Shown here one piece after another: positions 18,399 through 26,327 of a DNA stretch of 64,000 bases (its first letter is position 1; each line of letters starts with the position of its first letter). The notes below the pieces were generated by a model, which did no database searches, was not told the DNA's origin, and saw only the letters and a program-made list of their open reading frames with translations. The translations under genes were made by a program, and so were the position numbers. The DNA is from Antarctobacter heliothermus. GTDB taxonomy: Bacteria; Pseudomonadota; Alphaproteobacteria; Rhodobacterales; Rhodobacteraceae. The stretch covers positions 2,671,001 to 2,735,000 of the forward strand of contig NZ_CP022540.1 in NCBI RefSeq assembly GCF_002237555.1. Reading direction: 5' to 3'.

Positions 18399-18454
18399 CC
18401 GGTTCGACGGCCGCACCGCAGCACTGTCGAGGGGGGCAACGCCTGCTGTGGGCC
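18399..18454 (+). repeat. Dispersed intergenic repeat, copy 5 (lacks the first block)
   Basis: GGTTCGACGGCCGCACCGCA, GCACTGTCG, then CTGCTGTGGGCCG. It lies 20 bases after copy 4, in tandem and in the same orientation. Confidence 0.5.
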
Positions 18455-18579
18455 GTGAACAGCACCGCCGCCGCCCTAAACATGATGGATCCGTTCACAC
18501 TACTTCATTTTGGTTTGTAGGGAGGTTGAGAGGTGTCGATAGAATCTATTCTTACTTGTTCTTTCTTTTTTAGAAACTA

Positions 18580-18597
18580 CTTCCCTAACTTCCCTAA
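18580..18597. repeat. Tandem 9-base repeat upstream of the PrimPol module
   Basis: CTTCCCTAA occurs twice back to back (18580-18588, 18589-18597), 29 bases before the first gene of the replication and integration module. It could be an iteron-like origin element or a regulator site; two copies only. Confidence 0.4.
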
Positions 18598-18625
18598 TCC
18601 CCGTTTCCGAAGAGGTAACTAGGCC

Positions 18626-19651
18626 ATGCGAAAACAAAAACCATTAGCGCCGCTGTTGTGTCAAGCTGGTACGGCAGAGATGCCGATCCTACCGCTGCTT
18701 CTAGATATTGCGCGAAATGCTTCAAATTTATCCAGGATCGGCGGTCCGAAAGTTGGCATAGTACCACCGATTGATCAGGGGGTTTTGCAATCTTCTCTAG
18801 TCAATTTTGTGAATTATGTCTCTGACATGCTGCTGTCTACAATAGAAGAGCGTGACGATCTACGTACAGACAGCCGTCATGTACGCAAGCCTGGAAAAAG
18901 GTTTGATGTGAATGCATGGCTCCCTTCGATAGTTATCTTAATGAAATTGGCGCAGGCCGAAGCTATCGGCAAGCGCAAAACACGACTCAATTTAGTTTCC
19001 CGCTACTTAGAGAGGCCTGGAAGATGGCATAACCCTGAAGGTGTAGGGGAAGACCAAGTAAAATATTGGCGCATCAAAAATCGAAATTTTAACCCAATAT
19101 TTACGAAGGATTTCGCACTCCGCACAACTGCACTCGCGATTCCGGCAGAACTTGATCGTTTAACTATTGCGGAGCAAATGACTTATATGCGTGAATTGCA
19201 TGTTCGTGCAAAAAACCTGTTTGAACCTTTGACTGATAATCTCTTTCCAGCCGAAGCGTTTTGGTTATTTTTTGATTTCTCACTGCATGAGGATCAAGAA
19301 TTAGTTGATTTCATTTCTGCATTGGCACCCTACCGCCAGGAAAGCATTCCAGCCCGGCTGGCTGGCTTCGCAAAGGCATTAATGCCAGCAATCGACGAGA
19401 TGAAAGATCTGTTCCCTGATGTGGAGCAGCCGGCCGGAGAAGAGTTTCGCGCCCTAGCGTTCTTGCAGGCCATTAATAACGGGGCAGCCGCGGGGTTTAT
19501 AAAACCAAGTGTCAAAGGTTTAGATGGCTTGATTTTGAGTGGGGGCCATACTGAAGAAGAAGGAGCGAGGGATGCCAGCCTCACAATGCAATTTGAAGAA
19601 TGGATAGATAAGGACAGCAGCTTGTCCTGGCTTCCACTACGTCTCAAATAA
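18626..19651 (+). CDS. Unknown 341-residue protein of the PrimPol/integrase module
   Basis: I do not recognise a family. The protein starts at ATG 18626, with GAAGAGG about 11 bases upstream. It has no membrane segment or signal peptide. It is rich in leucine and alanine and probably mostly helical, with a basic central part (KRKTRLNLVSRYLERPGR, about 113-130). Base composition is clearly more A+T-rich than the core genes and matches the PrimPol gene, so the two travelled together. It precedes the PrimPol gene by 118 bases that contain a palindrome. It could be a replication or regulatory protein of the element (inference from position). Confidence 0.65.
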   Translation: MRKQKPLAPLLCQAGTAEMPILPLLLDIARNASNLSRIGGPKVGIVPPIDQGVLQSSLVNFVNYVSDMLLSTIEERDDLRTDSRHVRKPGKRFDVNAWLPSIVILMKLAQAEAIGKRKTRLNLVSRYLERPGRWHNPEGVGEDQVKYWRIKNRNFNPIFTKDFALRTTALAIPAELDRLTIAEQMTYMRELHVRAKNLFEPLTDNLFPAEAFWLFFDFSLHEDQELVDFISALAPYRQESIPARLAGFAKALMPAIDEMKDLFPDVEQPAGEEFRALAFLQAINNGAAAGFIKPSVKGLDGLILSGGHTEEEGARDASLTMQFEEWIDKDSSLSWLPLRLK

Positions 19652-19698
19652 GTGACCGCATCCATTTCGGCTCACATCCCGCATTAAAAGTCAAGGGT

Positions 19699-19715
19699 GC
19701 GATAAGGCTTATCGC
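19699..19715. promoter_or_regulatory. 17-base palindrome upstream of the PrimPol gene
   Basis: GCGATAAGGCTTATCGC, two perfect 8-base arms around one central base, lies 55 bases before the PrimPol ATG. It is likely an operator or replication-protein site. Without a run of T it is not a good terminator. Confidence 0.45.
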
Positions 19716-19769
19716 GCTCCCGCTTTCGTCTGACGGACTTGGGAAGATATTCCTGAAAAGGAGAACCCA

Positions 19770-22475
19770 ATGACCGATAAAATCATGTTTACACTCTTGG
19801 ACGCTGTAAAGCCGAAGGTGTTGGCGAAAAAATATCACATTAAAAATGGGGAGCTGCGAAAGGAAACCTCCGCACACTTATCCAAGGGACGGGTTTCACT
19901 TCGATCCGTTTCGGATTTGGAGGATTTCGGAAAATTTCTTGAGACAATCAATACCTCGCAAGCCTTAATGTATGGTGTGACCAAGTCCGGACGAAATTCT
20001 GAGGTAATAACCAGCAGGCAACTCGAGGAATCGAATAGCGGACCGAATACGATTGCGAGAACCAAGACTTTTTTCAAATGGAGAGAAGGTCCATCGATTT
20101 TTATGATGGATATCGATTACGATGAAGGTCAAGCGTCATACACGAGTGACGAGCTGATAGCAGAGCTGCGCACAGCCATACCAGAGCTAAATAGTGCCAA
20201 CATGCTTCACACTCATTCTTCGTCCTCGATGATCTACGATAGCGAAGGGAAACAGCTGACTGGGGAGCGGGGGCATCGAGTTTACATTGCCGTAAAATTG
20301 GGAGTGGATATTCCGCGTTTAGCCGAGCAGATTGCAATAAGATTATGGGCTTCTGGTCGCGGATACATAAAAATTTCGAAAAGCGGTACGATGCTTGAGA
20401 GGACCACTATCGATGGTAGTGTCTATCAAGAAAACAGAATTGACTTTCCAGCAGGTGCAGAGCTTGGAGATGGGCTGCAACAATGTAGGAGCCGTCCGCG
20501 AATCTTCAATGCGCTGGACGGGGAAAGCGGTCTTTTCGATTCAGAAAACCTAGTATCAGATGCACCTAGAGATATGGTCCAAAGGGCAGAACACGCTAAA
20601 AAAACCGCAAGACACCTTTCTGAACCTGAGGCAACTCAGAGGAGAATCCAATGGAAGCGCCAGCGCGCACTAGCATTGGGTGAGTTTGCAGCCGACCTTG
20701 AACTCGAGACGAACAAAACACTGGATTTGGCCCTGGATAAGAGAATCCTGAACAAGGATTTCATACTTGAGGTACAACTCAAAGGACGAATGGACTTCGA
20801 CAAGATTTCAGTTGGAGAAATCCTGAGTGAAACAAGAAGATATGATCAGGCCCTTTGTCGTGACCCGTTGGAGCCAGACTACAGGGATGGCGAACCGGTG
20901 GGAAAATTGTACCTCGGTGGATCTCCACGCCTCCATTCATTTGCTCGCGGTGGAATGACCTACAAGTTGGCGCGGACGCGAACCATCCCAGGGGAAACAT
21001 ATCTTGCAACCGACGAAACGATAAGAACTATGAAAGAAAGTGGTCAATATTACGATTTGGGTGATGTCCTCGTTACCGTCGTAAAAGGACGGCCAGAGGC
21101 ATTACTTTCTAGCGCTTTTTCCTACCAGATCGCTAAGATTGCGCAATTCACCAAGCCAACTCGAGGCGTGACGGGTTCTCAAAATATAGACCCTCCCCCA
21201 GAAATCATTAAGCAGATACTGGAACTACGTTCTACACGCGATTTGTTGCCCCTCCGGGGCACTTCCAACCTGCCAATAATCCGCCTAGATGGTTCTATTC
21301 AATCTCAGGCTGGATACGATCCTCATTCACAAATCTATGGCGACTTTGATAGCGATATTTTTGGAGAAATCCCACAATATCAAACAGATTCCGATTATAA
21401 TCAGGCGCTTGAAAAGTTGCTTAGTCCCTTCGATGAATTTGAATTTGCGAACAAGGAATCAGAAACAGCATTACTTGCCGCTATTTTTACTGCAATCGTT
21501 CGTGCCAGTTTGGATAAGGCACCTGCATTTGTGGTTGACGCCTCCGACCCCGGCGCGGGCAAATCTATGCTTTGCGAGGCAATTGGAGCGATAGCTCTCG
21601 GTCGTCGGCCGGCGACGATGGCGCCACTAGGCGAAGGTAGGGAGGACGAAACACGTAAGCGCGTCATGTCTGGTTTGTTGCCGCCAGCTGAGCCGGTGTT
21701 CAATATCGACAATCAAAATGGTCGGGTAGATAGTCCAGTGTTGAGCCAGCTACTGACCTCTTCAGCGATGACAGACCGGCTGTTAGGTCAGAGTAAATTG
21801 GCATCAGAAATACCAAACCGTGTCCTTATTTTAATGAGTGGAAATAATATTGAATTCTCTGAAGAGCTGTCTCGCCGGATTTTAAAAATGACGCTTAGGG
21901 TAAATGAAAATGGAGTTTTTTCGCGAAAATATAGAAACGATGTTGTCAAAATGATCCTCGAAGAGCGTGAAAGCTTTGTGGTCGCCGGCTTGACGCTACT
22001 GAGCGCAGCGCTTTGCAGTCAAGACAGCCATGAAGGACCAGGTATTCCTAGTTATTCGGAATGGGATAGAGTAGTCCGTCGGACGGTGCTTTGGATCAAT
22101 AGGACACTTGGGAAAAGTTACATTGATCCACTCACAATTATGCAGTCGGCGATGGCAACGGCGCCGGAACGCCAAGAGATATATCCTCTCCTTGAGAGCC
22201 TCGAAAGGACATTTGGAAGTGATACTTTCACGGCATCAGATATTCTAGCGTCGAGTGCTGATGACAGGTTGTTGGAAATTCAGGTTAAGGGATTAACGGG
22301 ACGAACAGGCCCATTGTCGCCACAATCTGTGGGAATTCATCTTGCACGGCTCCGCGGTAGAAAGATCGGTGACCTCAGATTGTTGCATCAAGTGATAAAT
22401 CATACCGGACACTATAGATTGGAAAGAGTTGCATCGGTTGAGGCGACTTCTCTGAACTTGGCGGGAGGTAACTGA
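19770..22475 (+). CDS. PrimPol-type primase fused to an AAA+ helicase-like domain
   Basis: A 901-residue replication protein. ATG 19770 has a good GGAG site. Residues about 60-260 look like an archaeo-eukaryotic primase/polymerase domain: FMMDIDYDEG (D114 and D116 as metal ligands), LHTHSSSS (about 146-153) and RIDFPAG (D225), with SRPRIFNALD closing the domain. Residues about 560-740 form a helicase-like AAA+ module with Walker A DPGAGKS (593-599), a Walker B-like block VFNIDN and a sensor-like MSGNN. Proteins of this architecture prime and unwind DNA for the replication of plasmids, prophages and phage satellites. The next gene begins one base after the stop codon, so the two are co-transcribed with the integrase. 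Confidence 0.78.
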   Translation: MTDKIMFTLLDAVKPKVLAKKYHIKNGELRKETSAHLSKGRVSLRSVSDLEDFGKFLETINTSQALMYGVTKSGRNSEVITSRQLEESNSGPNTIARTKTFFKWREGPSIFMMDIDYDEGQASYTSDELIAELRTAIPELNSANMLHTHSSSSMIYDSEGKQLTGERGHRVYIAVKLGVDIPRLAEQIAIRLWASGRGYIKISKSGTMLERTTIDGSVYQENRIDFPAGAELGDGLQQCRSRPRIFNALDGESGLFDSENLVSDAPRDMVQRAEHAKKTARHLSEPEATQRRIQWKRQRALALGEFAADLELETNKTLDLALDKRILNKDFILEVQLKGRMDFDKISVGEILSETRRYDQALCRDPLEPDYRDGEPVGKLYLGGSPRLHSFARGGMTYKLARTRTIPGETYLATDETIRTMKESGQYYDLGDVLVTVVKGRPEALLSSAFSYQIAKIAQFTKPTRGVTGSQNIDPPPEIIKQILELRSTRDLLPLRGTSNLPIIRLDGSIQSQAGYDPHSQIYGDFDSDIFGEIPQYQTDSDYNQALEKLLSPFDEFEFANKESETALLAAIFTAIVRASLDKAPAFVVDASDPGAGKSMLCEAIGAIALGRRPATMAPLGEGREDETRKRVMSGLLPPAEPVFNIDNQNGRVDSPVLSQLLTSSAMTDRLLGQSKLASEIPNRVLILMSGNNIEFSEELSRRILKMTLRVNENGVFSRKYRNDVVKMILEERESFVVAGLTLLSAALCSQDSHEGPGIPSYSEWDRVVRRTVLWINRTLGKSYIDPLTIMQSAMATAPERQEIYPLLESLERTFGSDTFTASDILASSADDRLLEIQVKGLTGRTGPLSPQSVGIHLARLRGRKIGDLRLLHQVINHTGHYRLERVASVEATSLNLAGGN

Positions 22476-22476
22476 A

Positions 22477-22737
22477 ATGAATTTTCGTGATATTGCACTT
22501 ATAACAAGCGCGGATCTTGCAAAACTTCACGGGTATGCAAACGTAACTTCCCAGTGTCGAGCTTGGTGGAGGGGGCTTGGTATCAAGCCTCTCCCTGGGC
22601 GAAGAGGTGTTTACGATCCTAAGCACGTGAGGGAGCGACTTGATCAAGCCGGAGATGTCTTGCCCGAAGCTAATTTAATTGAAACGCCATCGGATTCTCT
22701 AGTTTCTCAAAGAAGGAAGCGCAAACATGCCGAATGA
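22477..22737 (+). CDS. Small excisionase/HTH-like protein
   Basis: An 86-residue protein with a strong GGGAGG ribosome-binding site inside the end of the PrimPol gene. The segment ITSADLAKLHGYANVTSQCRAW is divided here as ITSADLAKLHGY (about 9-20) and TSQCRAWWRGLGI, followed by PGRRGVYDPKHVRERL; this is the helix-turn-helix plus wing plan of MerR/DUF4224-like excisionases. Its stop overlaps the start of the integrase gene by 11 bases, the usual position for a recombination directionality factor. A role in excision of the element is inferred. It could also be a transcriptional regulator. Confidence 0.6.
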   Translation: MNFRDIALITSADLAKLHGYANVTSQCRAWWRGLGIKPLPGRRGVYDPKHVRERLDQAGDVLPEANLIETPSDSLVSQRRKRKHAE

Positions 22738-23812
22738 TAGTTTGCCCCCCGAAGTGCATCGAGTACGATGCCGGTTATCCAATGGTAGGTTTCGGTACTA
22801 CTTCAGCTTACGAGGACGAAAAGGTACTGGTTTCTACCGATCATCGGAGCGGCTCCCAAAAGAACGCGAGTTTCATGAGGCGTATGTTGCAGCGATAGAG
22901 GCAGCTATGCCGCGCGTTTCTTCATATCTGACGTCAAGTTTGGTTGATGACTACTTGGTGTCACCGAAATTCAAGCGTCTCAAACAGCGCACCCAAAAAG
23001 ACTATTTAGGCTGGTTGGATCGATTTTCGCATGAGTTTGGCGATGATCCGGCGGCGATGTTCGAAGAGTGGGAATCTCTTGGAGAAGTTAACGACTGGCG
23101 TGATGCTTGGAAGGACAGCCCAAAACAATACGACTACGCTGGCACGGTTGTCACGATCTTGATGAATTGGGGGGTCAAGCAAGGTAAGATCAGGCGGCAT
23201 CACTGCACTTTCGACAAGGTCTACAAGGCCGACCGTGCCCACATCACATGGACGCCTGCCTACATCGAGAAATTCCTGTCTGTTGCACCGGATAACATCG
23301 GGCGCGTTCTGATTGCTGCGACAGAAACCGGTTTGCGTCCTGCCGATCTCGTCCAGCTTCGTCGCTTCAACGTCGAAATCTTGCCCTCCGGAAATCGACG
23401 TCTTCGCATCCCCACGCAGAAGAGGGGCGTTTACGCACACATACCGATCACGCCAAAAATGGCTGAGATCATTGATAGTGCGCCAGATGGACAGGAATAT
23501 ATCCTGACTAATCCGTCAGGGAAGCAGTGGACGGAGCGCTATGCTTCGCAGCGGTTGAGCCATTGGAAGAACAAAGCAGGTCTGACTAAAGAGGCGCTGG
23601 GTTACAGCCTCCACATGCACGATTGTCGTGGGACGGCGACTACGAAATTGCTCGAAGCGGGAGCGGACGCGTTTCAACTGGCCACGGTGTTCGGCTGGAA
23701 CTTGCGTTATGCCACGCAGATGATTGAGGTCTATGCTGTGGTCGGAAGTGACAAAACCGACAGGATTTTGGAACTGGTTCAACGCGCCGAAAAGAACGCC
23801 TCAAGAACGTAA
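22727..23812 (+). CDS. Tyrosine site-specific recombinase (integrase)
   Basis: A 361-residue phage-type integrase. The N-terminal part contains an arm-binding-like basic segment and a SAM-like core-binding domain (about 65-155). The catalytic residues are in order: R204 (TGLRP), K232 (TQKRG), H298-x-x-R301 (HMHDCRG), W324 and the nucleophile Y336 (IEVY). All are present, so the enzyme is probably active. The gene overlaps the excisionase-like gene by 11 bases and ends 68 bases before the 3' end of tRNA-Cys, pointing to this tRNA as the attachment site. TGTAAA repeats in the gap may be arm-type sites. Confidence 0.92.
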   Translation: MPNDSLPPEVHRVRCRLSNGRFRYYFSLRGRKGTGFYRSSERLPKEREFHEAYVAAIEAAMPRVSSYLTSSLVDDYLVSPKFKRLKQRTQKDYLGWLDRFSHEFGDDPAAMFEEWESLGEVNDWRDAWKDSPKQYDYAGTVVTILMNWGVKQGKIRRHHCTFDKVYKADRAHITWTPAYIEKFLSVAPDNIGRVLIAATETGLRPADLVQLRRFNVEILPSGNRRLRIPTQKRGVYAHIPITPKMAEIIDSAPDGQEYILTNPSGKQWTERYASQRLSHWKNKAGLTKEALGYSLHMHDCRGTATTKLLEAGADAFQLATVFGWNLRYATQMIEVYAVVGSDKTDRILELVQRAEKNASRT

Positions 23813-23813
23813 T

Positions 23814-23849
23814 TGTAAAATGCCCTGTAAAATGACTCTCTGTAAATCG
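23814..23849 (+). repeat. Three TGTAAA-type direct repeats between integrase and tRNA-Cys
   Basis: TGTAAAATG at 23814-23822 and again at 23826-23834, then TGTAAATCG at 23841-23849. Spacing is 12 and 15 bases, about one to one and a half helical turns. They could be integrase arm-type binding sites beside the attachment core; this is suggested by position only. Confidence 0.4.
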
Positions 23850-23880
23850 GCCAATTATCGTCTAAGTCATTGAAAGTAAA

Positions 23881-23954
23881 TGGAGGCGAGTACCGGAATC
23901 GAACCGGTGTACACGGATTTGCAATCCGCTGCGTAACCACTCCGCCAACTCGCC
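23881..23954 (-). tRNA. tRNA-Cys (anticodon GCA)
   Basis: 74 bases including an encoded CCA end (TGG at 23881-23883 on the plus strand). The acceptor arm GGCGAGT pairs with ACTCGCC, the anticodon arm GCGGA/TCCGT frames the loop TTGCAAA, and the T arm ends GGTTCGATTCC. The anticodon GCA reads Cys codons UGC/UGU. Its 3' end faces the integrase, so the element would have inserted at this end while leaving the tRNA intact. Confidence 0.95.
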
Positions 23955-23966
23955 AGAGTGGCGGTC

Positions 23967-23995
23967 TGATTAGGCGCTACCGCCGCTTCCGTCAA
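23967..23995 (-). promoter_or_regulatory. Sigma-70 promoter of tRNA-Cys
   Basis: On the minus strand TTGACG, a 17-base spacer and TAATCA end 12 bases before the first base of tRNA-Cys. This near-consensus arrangement gives a 5' leader of only a few bases. Confidence 0.7.
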
Positions 23996-24126
23996 GCAGA
24001 TATCTTTGCCGCCGTCAGGTGGGCCGAAGGGCCACATTTGCCAAGTTTGGTGGCTTGGGTCATTGCCGCCGCGCAGCAGGTGTGGCACAACCGCCATCAC
24101 AGGTTCTGAACGGAAGAGTTTAGTAC

Positions 24127-24780
24127 ATGACTGACTTTACTACCCGCCGCCGGATGATGGTCGACACACAGGTGCGCCCGTCGGACGTCACCGAATTTCC
24201 GATCATCGACGCCATGCTCGATATTCCGCGTGAGGCGTTCGTGCCGCGCGACAAGGTCGAAGCTGCCTACGCCAGCGAGGATGTCGATCTTGGAGAGGGC
24301 AGGGTCCTGCTGGACCCGCGCGTTTTTGCCAAGATGCTGGACGCCCTGAACCTGACCAACAGCGATCTTGTGCTCGATGTCGGGGCCGGTCTGGGGTACT
24401 CCTCTGCCGTGATCGCGCGCATCGCCGAGGCCGTCGTCGCCGTCGAGGCGGATGAGACGCTGGCCGAAGAGGCGCAATCGCTGCTCAGCGAACATCATGC
24501 CGACAATGTTGTCCTCCACATGGGGCCGCTGACCGAAGGGGCGCCGGAACACGGTCCCTATGACGCGATTATCGTCGAGGGCGGTGTCGAGGTTCTTCCG
24601 GACAGCCTTGCCGCGCAGCTCAAGGATGGCGGGCGTATTGCTATCATCTTTATGGAGCAGGCGCTGGGGACTGTGCGGGTTGGACACAAACGGGACGGCC
24701 GGATCACTTGGCGCTATGCCTTCAATGGAACGGCTCCAGTGGTCAACGGCTTCGAAAAAACGGCGGCTTTCGCTCTTTGA
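24127..24780 (+). CDS. Protein-L-isoaspartate O-methyltransferase family protein (divergent)
   Basis: A 217-residue SAM-dependent methyltransferase of the PCMT family. The SAM loop is VLDVGAGLGYSSAV (about 79-92), followed by VVAVEAD and YDAIIVEGG. In classical repair enzymes the segment before the SAM loop carries a conserved ISQP with the catalytic serine. Here the matching segment reads LLDPRVFAKML, so that serine is missing and true isoaspartyl repair activity is doubtful. It lies directly upstream of tolC, a common order in Rhodobacteraceae, with only 34 bases between the stop codon and the tolC start. Confidence 0.85.
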   Translation: MTDFTTRRRMMVDTQVRPSDVTEFPIIDAMLDIPREAFVPRDKVEAAYASEDVDLGEGRVLLDPRVFAKMLDALNLTNSDLVLDVGAGLGYSSAVIARIAEAVVAVEADETLAEEAQSLLSEHHADNVVLHMGPLTEGAPEHGPYDAIIVEGGVEVLPDSLAAQLKDGGRIAIIFMEQALGTVRVGHKRDGRITWRYAFNGTAPVVNGFEKTAAFAL

Positions 24781-24814
24781 GCAAGTCGCGCAGGGCCTGA
24801 GGGCAAACGAAAAG

Positions 24815-26254
24815 ATGGGGAAGCCGGTGCTGGGCAGGATTCGCAATAACATGGCGCGCGGGGCTGTGTGCCTTGTTCTTTTGACCGGAGCAGTAACACC
24901 CGCTTGGGCCGATACCCTCGCCGAGGCGCTGGAAGCTGCGTATATGAACAGCGGCCTGCTGGAGCAAAACAGGGCAACGTTGCGCGCCGCAGATGAGGAC
25001 GTCGCACAGGCCTTGGCAGAGCTGCGGCCTGTTCTTCGATGGACGGGCAACGTTCAGCGCAGCTATGGCCGGTCGGGCAGTTTCAGTTCGTCAGCCGGGC
25101 GGTTTGTGCAGGGCGGCAGCGTCACCAACGATGCCAGCATCAACCTGATCGCGGAAATCGTTCTTTACGCAGGCGGCCGTAACAAACTGGCGCTTGAGGC
25201 GACAAAGGAGCAGGTGCTTGCCACCCGCGCCGATTTGGTCGCCATTGAACAACAGGTCCTGTTGCGTGCCGCCGCGGCCTTTATGAACATTCGCCGGTAT
25301 TCCGAAACTGTCGGTTTGCGCGAAAACAACGTGCGCGTGATTCAGCAAGAGGTGCGCGCCGCGCGGGACCGGTTTGAGGTTGGCGAAGTGACCCGCACCG
25401 ACGTGGCCCTTGCAGAGGCGCGGTTGGCCGCGGCGCGCGCTGCCTTGGCGGCCGCGCAGGGCGATCTGCTTGTGGCGGGAGAAGAGTATCTTGCCGCCGT
25501 GGGCAAGCCGCCGCGCAATCTGATCAACCCGCGTTCGCTGCCAAAGCTGCCCGGCAGCGTGGCCGACGCCAAACGTCAGGCGCTGCGCCAGCACCCGGAT
25601 CTGACGGCCCAACAACACAGTGTGACCGCCGCGGAACTGACCATTCTGATCGCAGAAGGGGCCAAAAAGCCGACGGTGTCGTTGCAGGGCTCCTACGGCG
25701 TGACCGAAGACTTTGACGATGGCGACTTTTCGCACGGTGGGTCGATCACACTGGGCGCAAGTGGTCCGATCTATTCCGGCGGCGCGCTCGATTCGGCGGT
25801 CCGCAAGTCGGTTGCCAACCGGGACGCGGCGCGCGGTCGTTTGCATGTTGTACTGCGCCAGATTGAGCAGAACGTCGGTCAAGCCTACGCCAACTTGCGT
25901 GTCTCGCAGGCCAACCGCACTTCGTTCGAAGAACAAGTGCGCGCTGCAACCGTCGCATTTCAGGGGGTCCGCGAAGAGGCCAAGCTGGGCGCGCGCACCA
26001 CGCTGGACGTGCTGGACGCGGAACAGGAATTGCTGGACGCCCGTGCCAGCCTGATTTCGGCGCAGGTCGATGAGGCCATCGCGTCCTATCAGGTGTTGTC
26101 GTCGCTGGGTTTGCTGACCGCTGAGGCGCTGCACCTGAACGTGCCTGTCTTTGACCCGGCTGCCTATTACAACATGGTCAAAACCGCGCCACGCGCCCGG
26201 TCAAAGCAGGGCGCAGAACTGGACCGTGTCCTGAAGGCTCTGGGAAAAGAGTAG
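24815..26254 (+). CDS. tolC: TolC-family outer-membrane channel protein
   Basis: A 479-residue precursor from ATG 24815, chosen because it yields a classical signal peptide ending TPAWA before DTLAEALEAAY; the frame is open from 24560 but overlaps the methyltransferase. ATG 24851 is a second option. Two internally similar halves carry the long helices of the periplasmic tunnel (for example RFEVGEVTRTDVALAEARLA near 230 and KLGARTTLDVLDAEQELLDA near 390, each 20 residues). TolC proteins form trimeric outer-membrane ducts used by type I secretion and multidrug efflux. No inner-membrane partner lies next to it, so it probably serves several pumps. Confidence 0.92.
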   Translation: MGKPVLGRIRNNMARGAVCLVLLTGAVTPAWADTLAEALEAAYMNSGLLEQNRATLRAADEDVAQALAELRPVLRWTGNVQRSYGRSGSFSSSAGRFVQGGSVTNDASINLIAEIVLYAGGRNKLALEATKEQVLATRADLVAIEQQVLLRAAAAFMNIRRYSETVGLRENNVRVIQQEVRAARDRFEVGEVTRTDVALAEARLAAARAALAAAQGDLLVAGEEYLAAVGKPPRNLINPRSLPKLPGSVADAKRQALRQHPDLTAQQHSVTAAELTILIAEGAKKPTVSLQGSYGVTEDFDDGDFSHGGSITLGASGPIYSGGALDSAVRKSVANRDAARGRLHVVLRQIEQNVGQAYANLRVSQANRTSFEEQVRAATVAFQGVREEAKLGARTTLDVLDAEQELLDARASLISAQVDEAIASYQVLSSLGLLTAEALHLNVPVFDPAAYYNMVKTAPRARSKQGAELDRVLKALGKE

Positions 26255-26327
26255 TTTTGTCTGCGTCTGTTGTGCGGAGACCTGTTTTGCGGGTACACTC
26301 TGTCCCGAGGCAAGAGTGGCAAGAACA

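Larger units (their letters stand above)
18247..18625. other. Non-coding gap of about 380 bases with repeats
   Basis: The gap holds two dispersed repeat copies in tandem (18309-18379 and 18399-18454), then an A+T-rich stretch with a 9-base tandem repeat (18580-18597) just before the first gene of the PrimPol module. There is a sharp drop in G+C content near 18,500, suggesting a junction between two pieces of acquired DNA. Confidence 0.6.
1..23883. mobile_element. Putative genomic island inserted at tRNA-Cys, left end outside the window
   Basis: Everything from the left edge to tRNA-Cys is accessory: restriction-like genes, long gaps, changing base composition, and an integrase at the tRNA end. 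The other attachment copy, a repeat of the tRNA 3' end, was not found by eye within the window, so the left border may be beyond it. Several unrelated insertions in one hot spot are also possible. Confidence 0.5.
18626..23883 (+). mobile_element. Integrase end of an integrative element: PrimPol-helicase, Xis-like, integrase, tRNA-Cys
   Basis: Four co-directional genes (unknown 341 aa, PrimPol-helicase, excisionase-like, tyrosine integrase) with A+T-rich composition end next to the 3' end of tRNA-Cys. This layout is typical of integrative elements and phage satellites that insert into the 3' end of a tRNA. No capsid, tail or conjugation genes are visible, so transfer would depend on a helper. 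The left boundary is not determined and the element may extend further left. Confidence 0.7.

Noticed and set aside
24560..24814. Long N-terminal extension of TolC
   Set aside because: It overlaps the methyltransferase gene and removes the signal peptide from the N terminus.
25091..26134. 347-codon minus-strand frame inside tolC
   Set aside because: Antisense shadow caused by high G+C content.
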